In this document: piece by piece, positions 17,386 to 25,490 of the stretch
Position numbering within the stretch: position 1 is the stretch's first letter
How the letters are laid out: each line of letters opens with the position of its first letter
Assembly (NCBI RefSeq): GCF_000382345.1
Contig: NZ_KB908104.1
Span: 1-64,000, forward strand
Length of the DNA: 64,000 nt
DNA from: Massilia niastensis DSM 21313
GTDB taxonomy: Bacteria; Pseudomonadota; Gammaproteobacteria; Burkholderiales; Burkholderiaceae_D
Direction: 5' to 3'
Position numbers and translations under genes: made by a program
The notes under the pieces: model-generated
The model's input: only the letters and a program-made list of their open reading frames with translations
Database searches by the model: none
What the model was told of the DNA's origin: nothing

Positions 17386-18300
17386 ATGAACATGAATTTC
17401 GATCTCGCCGACCTGCGCGCGTTCGTGGCGGTGGCTGAACTGAACAGTTTCCGGGCGGCGGCGGATTCGATCCACCTGTCGCAGCCGGCGCTCAGCCGCC
17501 GGATCGAGAAGCTCGAGCTGGCGCTCGGGGTCCGGCTGTTCGAGCGCACCACGCGCAGCGTCAACCTGACCGCGGTGGGACGGGATTTTTCGCACAAGGC
17601 GCGCAGCCTGCTGGACGACCTGGAGAATTCCCTGCTGAGCATGCAGGCGGTGGCGGCGTCGCAGCTGGGCGAGGTGGTCATCGCCTGCGTGCCGTCGGCG
17701 GTGTATTACTTCCTGCCCAAGGTGCTGCGCCATTTCCACGAGCAGTATCCGCGCATCCGGGTCCGGATCATCGACGACAGCGCCAACGCCGTGCTGGAGA
17801 GCGTGGCGCGGGGAGAGGCGGATTTCGGGATCAACTTCATCGGCACCCAGGAGCCCGAGATCGCCTTCCAGGTCATCCTGAAGGAACCCTTTGTCGTGGC
17901 ATGCCACCGCGACCACCCGCTGGCCAGCCGGCAGCAGGTCACCTGGGCGGAACTGGCGAAGTACGACTTCATGACGGTCGACAAGAGCAGCGGCAACCGG
18001 CTGGTGGTCGACCTGGCGCTGGCCAACTCCAACGTCCGGCCAAGCTGGTGCTTCGAGGCGAAGCACGTCTCGACCCTGCTGGGCCTGGTGGAAGCGGGGC
18101 TGGGGGTCGCGGTCGTGCCGCGCCTGTCCATGCCGCAGGGCGAGCATGCGACCCTGGCGAAGGTGGAGCTGGTCGAGCCGACGGTGGACCGGAATGTGGG
18201 CCTGATTCGCCGGCACGGACGGGAACTGTCCCCGTCCGCGCGCAAGCTGTACGATCTGATCGAAACGACCTGGCCGCTCGCCAGCGGCCAGCCCGAGTAG
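17386..18300 (+). CDS. LysR-type regulator of the dicarboxylate CoA pathway
   Basis: A 304-residue LysR regulator with the N-terminal winged helix (residues about 6-65: LADLRAFVAVAELNSFRAAA and LSQPALSRRIEKLE) and a periplasmic-binding-like effector domain. Met1 or Met3 could be the start; 17386 keeps the usual short leader. It is divergent from the MaoC-CoA transferase-CitE operon, the standard LysR arrangement, and the 39-bp element sits in the shared spacer and again before tctC. The effector is probably the pathway substrate or a CoA-free intermediate. Itaconate-responsive LysR proteins (ItcR, RipR) have the same neighbours, which is context support only. Confidence 0.9.
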   Translation: MNMNFDLADLRAFVAVAELNSFRAAADSIHLSQPALSRRIEKLELALGVRLFERTTRSVNLTAVGRDFSHKARSLLDDLENSLLSMQAVAASQLGEVVIACVPSAVYYFLPKVLRHFHEQYPRIRVRIIDDSANAVLESVARGEADFGINFIGTQEPEIAFQVILKEPFVVACHRDHPLASRQQVTWAELAKYDFMTVDKSSGNRLVVDLALANSNVRPSWCFEAKHVSTLLGLVEAGLGVAVVPRLSMPQGEHATLAKVELVEPTVDRNVGLIRRHGRELSPSARKLYDLIETTWPLASGQPE

Positions 18301-18304
18301 GGGA

Positions 18305-18925
18305 TTACTTCGCGGGCAAGACGGCCTCGTAGGCCTGTTCCCGCTCTTCCTGGCTCAGTACCCGCGGCGCCGCCACGGGCCTGGTGCTGCCGGGCTGGAA
18401 GAACGGGCTCTTCTTCCAGCTCCCGTTCAGGCGCGCCCACACGACCGAACCGATGATGCGCCAGATGGCGAACAGCGCGCTCGCCGAGCTGGCGTCGCGC
18501 TTGGGCTTCCTGGCATCCTTCTTGTTCACCACGACGCGATTCGTTCCGAACTCCTTGTCCAGGTCGGCGGCCGGCATGCCCATGCAGGTGTGCACGAGCC
18601 CGATATACGACAGCCTGGGATCGCGCGCCGTGTTGCCGATCGGCGTATTGCAGCAGCTGGCGTACCAGCGCAGGACGCCCTGCCTGGACAGCATCAGGCA
18701 GGCGAGCGAGTCCGCGCCTTTCGTGAAGCGCAGGCGATGCTGCAGCGTGGCGATGACGTCCGTGCCGCCCAGTTCATCGAGTACCTGCCCGGGATTGCCC
18801 AGCGCATGCGCATAGGCTTGGCAGTCCCGGCAGTAACAGGCGAGGTGCATCGCGCCCACGGTGGACGTCAGTTCGCCTTCGAGCTGGCCGCAGCGGCATT
18901 GAATCTTGTGGGGTGTTTGTCCCAT
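18305..18925 (-). CDS. GFA-like/DUF6151 zinc-binding protein
   Basis: A 206-residue protein with the start of a GFA (glutathione-dependent formaldehyde-activating) fold: CRCG at about 10-13 and the CYCRDCQAY cluster at about 30-38, then a later CCN motif in WYASCCNTPIGN. These cysteines fit a structural zinc site. The middle and C-terminal region (SALFAIWRIIGSVVWARLNGSW) has one hydrophobic stretch. The family is poorly characterised, and formaldehyde detoxification should not be assumed. It converges with the LysR gene with only 4 bp between them. Confidence 0.65.
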   Translation of the reverse strand: MGQTPHKIQCRCGQLEGELTSTVGAMHLACYCRDCQAYAHALGNPGQVLDELGGTDVIATLQHRLRFTKGADSLACLMLSRQGVLRWYASCCNTPIGNTARDPRLSYIGLVHTCMGMPAADLDKEFGTNRVVVNKKDARKPKRDASSASALFAIWRIIGSVVWARLNGSWKKSPFFQPGSTRPVAAPRVLSQEEREQAYEAVLPAK

Positions 18926-18993
18926 GTGTTCGTCTCTCTAAAAAATGACCATCCTGCGCATTGTGAGGCATGCCGTGCGTGGTGAACAGTATT

Positions 18994-19028
18994 CGTACCA
19001 GACATCGGATTTGTGGATACCTGATGTC
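18994..19028. promoter_or_regulatory. Two weak GATA-N5-TATC-like sites upstream of GH3
   Basis: CGTACCAGACATC (18994-19006) and GATACCTGATGTC (19016-19028) are degraded matches to the 13-bp palindrome found repeatedly at 41-57 kb. Their centres are 22 bp apart, a usual spacing for the two halves of a LysR footprint. They lie about 145-180 bp before the GH3 start. The match is weak. Confidence 0.35.
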
Positions 19029-19172
19029 GAAAATGTAGGTTAGACAAGCATGCTTGTTGAAGCTAGGATGCCTGCACTTGTACATGCGCCCGTGACAGGG
19101 CTGGACCTTCGTCGCGCGTGTATCAGCTTACTGAAAATAACAGACAGGCGATCGCCTGCCGGAGGAGATCCA

Positions 19173-21386
19173 ATGGAATTGTTTTGCCTGCGTCCCCGCA
19201 CCATCGCCCTGGCGGTGGCCTGTGCCGCACTGCCGGTACTGAGCGGCTGCGCCGCCCGCGGCCCCGTCCAGCAACTCGAGCAGCCAGCCATCGGGGTGCG
19301 CAGCAAGACCGTCCTGGACGTGGGCGGCTACCGCTTTCGCGACGCCAACGGCAACGGCCGCCTCGATGCCTATGAGGACTGGCGCCTCCCGGCCGAGCAG
19401 CGCGTGGCCGACCTGCTGCCGCGCATGACGAAGGAGCAGAAGGCCGGCATGATGCTGATCGACACCCTGAACGCGGGCTGCGCCGGCGACCTGGCGTCGA
19501 CCGAGGCCGGCAAGTTCGTCCAGACCCAGAAGATGACGCGCTTCATCCTGCGCAACGTCGCCAGCGCCAGGCCGGATGCCTGCGACGGCAGCGTCAAGGC
19601 GGGACGCGGCGGCTTCACCGTCACCCCGCGCCAGTTTGCCGAATTCCAGAACGGGGTGCAGGGCCTGGCGGAGGCGGAATCCCTGGGCATCCCCGTGCTG
19701 TTCAAGGACAACCAGCGCAACCACTACAACAACGATCCGCGCTTCGGCATCTCGGGAGGCGCCGGCGCCTTCACCGAATTCCCCCGCGAGGCGGGCATGG
19801 CGGCGGCGGCCCTGGGCACCGGCGACATGTCGCCGATCCGCGCCCTGACCGAGGTGATGGGGACGGAGTTCCGTTCGGTCGGCCTGCGCGGCGTGTACGG
19901 CTACATGGCCGATCTCGCCACCGAGCCGCGCTGGTACCGGATCTCGGAAGCGTTCACCGAGAATGCCGACCTGAATGCGGACATCATGCGCGCACTGGTG
20001 GGCGGGCTGCAGGGCGGGCCCCTGAATCCGCGGTCCTCGGTCGCCCTGACCATGAAGCACTTCCCGGGCGGCGGCCCGCAGGAACAGGGACTGGATCCGC
20101 ACTACTCCTTCGGCAAGCAGCAGGTGTACCCGGGCGGGAACTTCGGCTACCACCTCAAGCCGTTCAAGGCGGCGATCGACGCCGGCGTCGAGGCGATCAT
20201 GCCTTACTACGGCGTGCCGATCAACGTGACCTACGAGGGTGTGACCTACGACCAGATCGGTTTCGCGTTCAGCAGGCAAATCGTCACCGACCTGCTGCGC
20301 GACAAGCTCGGTTACAAGGGCTACGTGAATTCCGATACCGGCATCATCAACGAGCGCGCCTGGGGGCTGGAAGGCAAGACGGTCGCCGAACGGGCGGCCA
20401 CGGCCGTCAACGCGGGCGTCGATGTGCTGTCCGGATTCAATGACAACCAGGTCGTCACCGGCCTCGTCGAACGCGGACTGGTCAGGCAGGAACGCGTGGA
20501 CGAAGCCGCCCGCCGCCTGCTGCTGGCGCAGTTCAGGCTCGGACTGTTCGAGAATCCCTACGTGGACGCCGACCAGGTCGACAGCGTGGTCGGCAATGCC
20601 GGGCACCGCGCCGCCGGGCTGCAGGTGCAGAAGCAGTCCATCGTGCTGCTGCAGAACCGCGAACAGAGCCCGAGCCGCCTGCTGCCGCTGGCGCCGGGCA
20701 AGCGCGTCTATACGATGGGGATGGGCAAGGCCGACGTCGAAGCCTACGGCTACCAGGTCACCGACGGCAACTACACCGCGCCGGGATCGCGCGCCAGCGC
20801 GGCCGGGCATGACGCGGCCATCATCCGGGTCCAGGTGACCAACCCGATGAAGTCCACGCTTGCTTACCGCACCAGGCAGATGGGAGCGGACACGGCCAGG
20901 CTGAACCCGCGCACCGGCAAGCCCTGGGGCTTTGAAGATCCATGCAACAGCTTCCCGGAGCAGAATCCGAAGTGCGTCGACGATCTCGGGCTGCTGTTCG
21001 GCGGACCCTTCCCGTGGGAAGTCAGCAACCTGTCCTTCACCACCATGGCGGCCTCCCAGTCCTGGCAGATCTCGCCGTCGCTGGCGGATATCCAGGCGGT
21101 GATGCGTGAAGTGGGCGCGGAGCGTACTGTCCTGGCGATCTATTTCCGCCAGCCCTATGTGCTGGACGAGGCCAGCGGCTTCCGGAATGCGGGCGCCTTG
21201 CTGGGCACCTTCGGTGTCAGCGACGTCGCCTTGCTCGAAGTCGTCAGCGGCAAATTCAAGCCCCAGGGCAAGCTGCCGTTCGCGCTGGCGAAGAATCTCG
21301 AGGCCATCGTCAACAAGCAGTCGGACGTGCCTGGCTATCCCGCGGCGGACACCCTGTTCCCCTATGGCTTCGGCCTGAGCTATTGA
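19173..21386 (+). CDS. Glycoside hydrolase family 3 lipoprotein (beta-glucosidase type)
   Basis: A 737-residue exo-glycosidase with a lipoprotein signal: the lipobox LSGC puts the lipid-bearing Cys near residue 26, so it is anchored in the periplasm or outer membrane. The (alpha/beta)8 domain has MKHFPGGGP, and the nucleophile is probably Asp388 in the YVNSDTGI motif. The C-terminal alpha/beta sandwich ends with FPYGFGLSY, a GH3 hallmark. The ATG at 19173 follows GGAGGA by six bases. It precedes the TIM-barrel and GH2 genes on the same strand. Release of terminal beta-linked glucose or xylose from plant oligosaccharides or glycosides is likely; the exact linkage is unknown. Confidence 0.9.
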   Translation: MELFCLRPRTIALAVACAALPVLSGCAARGPVQQLEQPAIGVRSKTVLDVGGYRFRDANGNGRLDAYEDWRLPAEQRVADLLPRMTKEQKAGMMLIDTLNAGCAGDLASTEAGKFVQTQKMTRFILRNVASARPDACDGSVKAGRGGFTVTPRQFAEFQNGVQGLAEAESLGIPVLFKDNQRNHYNNDPRFGISGGAGAFTEFPREAGMAAAALGTGDMSPIRALTEVMGTEFRSVGLRGVYGYMADLATEPRWYRISEAFTENADLNADIMRALVGGLQGGPLNPRSSVALTMKHFPGGGPQEQGLDPHYSFGKQQVYPGGNFGYHLKPFKAAIDAGVEAIMPYYGVPINVTYEGVTYDQIGFAFSRQIVTDLLRDKLGYKGYVNSDTGIINERAWGLEGKTVAERAATAVNAGVDVLSGFNDNQVVTGLVERGLVRQERVDEAARRLLLAQFRLGLFENPYVDADQVDSVVGNAGHRAAGLQVQKQSIVLLQNREQSPSRLLPLAPGKRVYTMGMGKADVEAYGYQVTDGNYTAPGSRASAAGHDAAIIRVQVTNPMKSTLAYRTRQMGADTARLNPRTGKPWGFEDPCNSFPEQNPKCVDDLGLLFGGPFPWEVSNLSFTTMAASQSWQISPSLADIQAVMREVGAERTVLAIYFRQPYVLDEASGFRNAGALLGTFGVSDVALLEVVSGKFKPQGKLPFALAKNLEAIVNKQSDVPGYPAADTLFPYGFGLSY

Positions 21387-21400
21387 GAAGCCGAGCCCAT

Positions 21401-22333
21401 ATGGTTGACCGAAGAAAATTCCTTTGCGCCTCGGGACAGGCCGCCCTGCTGGGCGCCCTCGGGGCGCTGGCCTTCGCACAGGCGCACAAGGCCGGCCCTG
21501 CGGGCCACGGGTTCGGACTCCAGCTGTTCACGCTGTTCGACGTGCTCGATGCGGACGTGCAAGGCACGCTGCGGAAGGTCGCGCAGCTCGGCTATCGCGA
21601 TCTTCAATCCTCGTACAGCAAGCAGGCGGGGATGTACGGCATGACGCCGCGCGCGTTTGCCGCGATGGTGGGCGAGCTCGGCATGACCTGGTCGTCGCAT
21701 CACGTTCCGGGTGAGCCGCGCAGGATCGATCCGGCGGCCAAGCCGTTCCTCGACGCCAGCGGCAAGCCCAGGGTATTCGCCAGGGCCCTCAACCTCCGCG
21801 ATAACATGCAGGAGATCATCGACTACGTCGCCGATGGCGGTCCGCGCTACCTGGTGTGCGCCGGTGTGCCGACCGCGACGCTCAAGGAGGTCGACGCGTC
21901 CATCGCGTTGTTGAACCGGGCCGGCGAGGCCTGCAAGAAGGCGGGCCTCATGCTCTCGCTGCATAACCACGAGACCGAGTTCAGGCCGCTGGGCGGTACG
22001 ACGCCGTACGAGATGATCCTGAAGGGAACCAGTCCCGATCACCTCACCATGGAGCTGGACATCGCCTGGGCCGTCAAGGCCGGAGTCGATCCGGTCGTCC
22101 TGTTCCAGCGATACCCGGGCCGCTTCGGCCTGTGGCACGTCAAGGATATCGACGACAAGCGGCTCGCTCCTTTGCCGCTGGGGCAGGGCATCATCGATTT
22201 CCGCTCCATCTTCGATCACGCGAAGACCGCCGGCATGGCGCACTACTACGTCGAGCATGATTTCCCCGCCGATCCCATGGCCAGTATCGCTACCAGCCTG
22301 CACTACCTGCAGCGGATTCTCGGTCAACCCTGA
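21401..22333 (+). CDS. Tat-exported sugar phosphate isomerase/epimerase-like TIM barrel
   Basis: A 310-residue protein with a twin-arginine leader (DRRKFLCASG, then a hydrophobic stretch to about residue 30) followed by an AP-endonuclease-2/xylose-isomerase-like TIM barrel. Visible metal-ligand patterns are LSLHNHETEF near the middle, MELDIAWAVKAG, and WHVKDID and YYVEHDF near the end. Such exported members occur in oligosaccharide loci and may act as sugar isomerases, epimerases or 3-keto-glycoside-processing enzymes. The ATG at 21401 is preferred over an in-frame ATG at 21383 that overlaps the GH3 stop. It lies between GH3 and GH2 and is probably cotranscribed with them. Confidence 0.8.
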   Translation: MVDRRKFLCASGQAALLGALGALAFAQAHKAGPAGHGFGLQLFTLFDVLDADVQGTLRKVAQLGYRDLQSSYSKQAGMYGMTPRAFAAMVGELGMTWSSHHVPGEPRRIDPAAKPFLDASGKPRVFARALNLRDNMQEIIDYVADGGPRYLVCAGVPTATLKEVDASIALLNRAGEACKKAGLMLSLHNHETEFRPLGGTTPYEMILKGTSPDHLTMELDIAWAVKAGVDPVVLFQRYPGRFGLWHVKDIDDKRLAPLPLGQGIIDFRSIFDHAKTAGMAHYYVEHDFPADPMASIATSLHYLQRILGQP

Positions 22334-22360
22334 CCGGCATATATACCCAGGAAAATATAG

Positions 22361-25009
22361 ATGAGTGTTCAAGGCTTGGTTCATCTGGTCGCCGCGTCGC
22401 TGGCGGCCGTCATGCTGCTTGGCGCCGGCGCCCATGCGTCCCCTGCGGCCGGCAGCGGACGCACCGAGACCTCGCTGGACAAGGACTGGCGCTTCGCATT
22501 CGGCGACGGGCACACCGAGCACTCCGACGACCGCCACTGGCAGGTCGTGACTCTTCCGCACACCTGGAACAGGATCGGCGGCCATGCGACGAAGACGCCT
22601 GACGCCAACGACCGCCGGGGGAAGGGATGGTATCGCCTGAGGTTCCGTGCCGACGCCTGGACGGCGAAGCCGCGCCGGACCTGGCTGCAGTTCGACGGCG
22701 CCAGCATCGTCAGCGATGTCTGGCTCAACGGCGTCCTGCTGGGACGCCACTCCGGCGGTGTGTCGGGATTCCGCTTCGACGTCAGCGATGCGATCCGCCC
22801 CGGCGACAACCTGCTGGTCGTGCGTACCGATAACACGGCGCCGGAGACCAGGGGCTCCGTCACCGCCGAGACGCTGCCGATGGGCGGCGACTGGTTCATG
22901 TATGGCGGCCTGTATCGCAAGGTATCGCTGGTGACGACCGCCCCCGTGCACATCGACCTGGCCGACCATGGCGGGCCGGGGGTGTATGCGCGCACCGTGG
23001 CGCTGGACGCCGCCCGCGCCCGCGTGGAGGTGGTGGCGAAGGTGCGCAACGACGCCGGCGCCGCGCAGTCGGTGAGGATCCGCACCTCGCTGGTCGATGC
23101 CAAGGGGACGGTCGTCGCCTCGACAACCCGGCCGCTCTCGCTGGCGGTGGCGGCGCAGCGCGACGTCCAGACCATCCTCGACGTGGCCAGGCCGCGCCTG
23201 TGGAACGGCGTGGCCGACCCCTACCTGTACAGGCTGCAGGTGGAGGTGCTGTCCGGCGCCGGCGCGCTGGACACGGTCGCCCAGAATATCGGCATCCGCA
23301 CGATGCGCTTCGATCCCGACAAGGGCTTTTTCCTGAACGGCAAGCCGCTGGTGCTGCGTGGCGTCAACCGTCACCAGGAGACCGGCGCCAATGGATGGGC
23401 TGCCACGCAGGAGGAACTGGAGCGCGATTACGCCATCATCAAGGACATCGGCGCCAATACCGTGCGGCTGGCGCATTACCAGCACGCCCAGGCGGACTAC
23501 GACCTGGCCGACCGGATGGGACTGGTGGTCTGGGCGGAAGTGCCCCTGGTCCTGTTGTCGGCGCCCTATGGCGAACCGGCCGCGACGCCAGGCTTCATCG
23601 CGAATGCGGAACAGCACCTGCGCGAACTGATCCGCCAGAACTTCAATCATCCGTCGGTCGCCGTCTGGTCGATCGCGAACGAACCGAACATCGGCAACGT
23701 CTGGATGAATCCCAAGCCGCCGACCGTGCCCCTGCTCGAGAGGCTGGCCAGGCTGTCGCGCGAAGAAGATCCTTCGCGGCCTCCGGTACTGGCGAGCTGC
23801 TGCGGAACGCTGCCGGGCTCCCTGATGCCGACCACGCCGGGGAAGGGCCTCGATTCACCTCCGCAGGCGGTCGACGTCTTCGGCGTCAACGTGTACTTCG
23901 GCTGGTATTACGCGAAGGTGTCGGACCTGGGCGCCTATCTCGACGAGGTGCATGCGTTCTACCCGGACAAGGCGATCAGCGTCACCGAGTACGGCGCCGG
24001 CGGGGCCCTGTCCCAGCATACCGACAATCCCCTTGGCGGCCCGGTCATCGCGGGCGGGCGTCCCCACCCGGAAGGCTTCCAGTCGTACATCCACGAACAG
24101 ACCTGGCTCCAGCTGCGCGACAAGCCTTATTTGTGGGGGAGCTGGCTGTGGAACATGTTCGATTTCGGCACCGCGATCCGCATGGAAGGGGACCTGGTCG
24201 ACACCAACGACAAGGGCATCGTCAGCTTCGACCGCAGCGTGAAGAAGGAATCCTTCTATTTCTACAAGGCCCACTGGAACCCGGAACCGATGATCTACCT
24301 GGCCGGACACCGCTACCTCGACCGGGCCAGCCCGGTGGCCGATGTCAAGGCCTACAGCAATGCCCCGAAGGCGCGCCTGTCCGTCAATGGCCGGGACCTG
24401 GGCAGCGTCGACTGCGTCGAGCGGATCTGCCTGTGGCCCAAGGTCGTGCTGGCCCAGGGCGACAACGAGATGGTCGTGCAGGCATCGCTGGACGGCCGGC
24501 AGCTGCGCGACCGCGCGGTATGGCGGCGCGCGGACGGACCGGGCGTCTACCGGGTCCTTGCGGGCCAGCTGGGGGTGACGGACACTAGCGCCGGGCTCTA
24601 CGGTTCGGACAATTTCTTCAGCGGCGGCGAGGGCAGGCTGCTGAACGAGCCGGTGCGCCGCAATCCGCCGCCGCCGAAAGTGGTGGCCGGCGCCGCCGAC
24701 CAGAAGATGTACCTGGCCTACCGCAGCGGCCGCTTCGCCTACGAGCTGCCGCTGCCCAATGGCGAGTATGTCCTGACCCTGCGCTTCGTCGAGCCGGTCG
24801 ACGGGCAGCCGCTGGGCAAGCGGGTGTTCGACGTCCTGGTCCAGGGCAGCGTCGCGCTGGCGGATCTGGACCTCGCAGCGGTCGCCGGCAGCCTGAAGGC
24901 GGTCGAGCGCAGCGTTTCCTTGCGCGTCACCGACGGCAAGGGCAAATTCGCATTCGTTCCGAAAGCAGGCGAGGCGATCCTGTCCTCGTTCAGCGTGCAT
25001 CCGCGCTGA
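22361..25009 (+). CDS. Glycoside hydrolase family 2 with C-terminal malectin-like domain
   Basis: An 882-residue secreted enzyme of the beta-galactosidase/beta-glucuronidase clan. After a signal peptide (about 1-27) come the sugar-binding jelly roll (about 40-190), the immunoglobulin-like domain (about 195-305) and the TIM barrel. Glu441 in SIANEPN is the expected acid/base and Glu543 in VTEYGAGG the nucleophile. A DUF4982-like beta domain follows at about 655-725 (VKAYSNAPKARLSVNGRD), then a malectin-like domain at about 745-880 (GEYVLTLRFVEP, RVFDVLVQG). The length suits polysaccharide or glycoside side-chain trimming. The hexuronate genes downstream suggest glucuronidase activity, but beta-galactosidase is equally possible by sequence. 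Confidence 0.88.
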   Translation: MSVQGLVHLVAASLAAVMLLGAGAHASPAAGSGRTETSLDKDWRFAFGDGHTEHSDDRHWQVVTLPHTWNRIGGHATKTPDANDRRGKGWYRLRFRADAWTAKPRRTWLQFDGASIVSDVWLNGVLLGRHSGGVSGFRFDVSDAIRPGDNLLVVRTDNTAPETRGSVTAETLPMGGDWFMYGGLYRKVSLVTTAPVHIDLADHGGPGVYARTVALDAARARVEVVAKVRNDAGAAQSVRIRTSLVDAKGTVVASTTRPLSLAVAAQRDVQTILDVARPRLWNGVADPYLYRLQVEVLSGAGALDTVAQNIGIRTMRFDPDKGFFLNGKPLVLRGVNRHQETGANGWAATQEELERDYAIIKDIGANTVRLAHYQHAQADYDLADRMGLVVWAEVPLVLLSAPYGEPAATPGFIANAEQHLRELIRQNFNHPSVAVWSIANEPNIGNVWMNPKPPTVPLLERLARLSREEDPSRPPVLASCCGTLPGSLMPTTPGKGLDSPPQAVDVFGVNVYFGWYYAKVSDLGAYLDEVHAFYPDKAISVTEYGAGGALSQHTDNPLGGPVIAGGRPHPEGFQSYIHEQTWLQLRDKPYLWGSWLWNMFDFGTAIRMEGDLVDTNDKGIVSFDRSVKKESFYFYKAHWNPEPMIYLAGHRYLDRASPVADVKAYSNAPKARLSVNGRDLGSVDCVERICLWPKVVLAQGDNEMVVQASLDGRQLRDRAVWRRADGPGVYRVLAGQLGVTDTSAGLYGSDNFFSGGEGRLLNEPVRRNPPPPKVVAGAADQKMYLAYRSGRFAYELPLPNGEYVLTLRFVEPVDGQPLGKRVFDVLVQGSVALADLDLAAVAGSLKAVERSVSLRVTDGKGKFAFVPKAGEAILSSFSVHPR

Positions 25010-25023
25010 CGCATGACCCGGGA

Positions 25024-25046
25024 AGCCGGCAAGCCTGTTGCCGGCT
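25024..25046 (+). terminator. Hairpin terminator after GH2
   Basis: Arms AGCCGGCAA and TTGCCGGCT form a nine-base perfect stem with a five-base loop, 15 bp after the GH2 stop. No strong T-run follows. Confidence 0.55.
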
Positions 25047-25180
25047 CCTCCGCACACCCCTCCATCGCTGGACGGTCGCCGGCACCGTCCACATGCGTTC
25101 AATAGCTGTTGCTATTTCGCACGATTCCCCGTTTGCTGCGGAAACTAGAGCTCCGCTCACCAAGGTCCGTCGGCACTTGC

Positions 25181-25192
25181 GGTACCGCTACC
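25181..25192. promoter_or_regulatory. LacI-type operator, distal copy
   Basis: GGTACCGCTACC is an 11/12 match to the perfect palindrome at 25361, including the central CG typical of LacI-family sites. The two centres are exactly 180 bp apart, compatible with a repression loop. Confidence 0.5.
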
Positions 25193-25360
25193 ACCATGCT
25201 CCTGCTGCCGGCGCGGGCGCCCTGGCGCTGGACGCATTGCTACCCGCGGCTTACAACAGAAACCCGGCAGCCATGTATCTGATTCTCCAATCCTCCGAAT
25301 CCGATTTATCGATTGGACACATGCTTGCCCAGGGGAATAGCATCTCTTCAATCCGGTGAT

Positions 25361-25372
25361 GGTACCGGTACC
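25361..25372. promoter_or_regulatory. LacI-type operator, proximal copy
   Basis: GGTACCGGTACC is a perfect 12-bp palindrome with central CG, as in many LacI-family operators. It lies about 120 bp before the TonB receptor. The LacI gene at 31753 in the same operon is the likely ligand-responsive repressor. Confidence 0.6.
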
Positions 25373-25490
25373 GCCGAAATCGTGAAGTCGATCCCGCTCA
25401 CTGGATTTCCTCGTACCGACTGCGCGCGCTGATACACCCAGCTCCGCACACCAAAGAATTTAAAACAGCAGTGCTATTGGAGGAGAAAAC

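Larger units (their letters stand above)
25010..25490. other. Intergenic region between GH2 and the uronate operon
   Basis: This 481-bp spacer has no convincing gene. It holds a hairpin after GH2 (25024-25046), two LacI-type palindromes (25181 and 25361), and a GGAGGAG ribosome site just before the TonB gene. The AT-rich stretch from about 25250 to 25350 is the likeliest promoter area for the operon, but no clear -35/-10 pair was identified. Confidence 0.5.

Noticed and set aside
19128..21479. Minus-strand open frame opposite the GH3 gene
   Set aside because: The GH3 lipoprotein is fully supported by motifs; the antisense frame is low-complexity.
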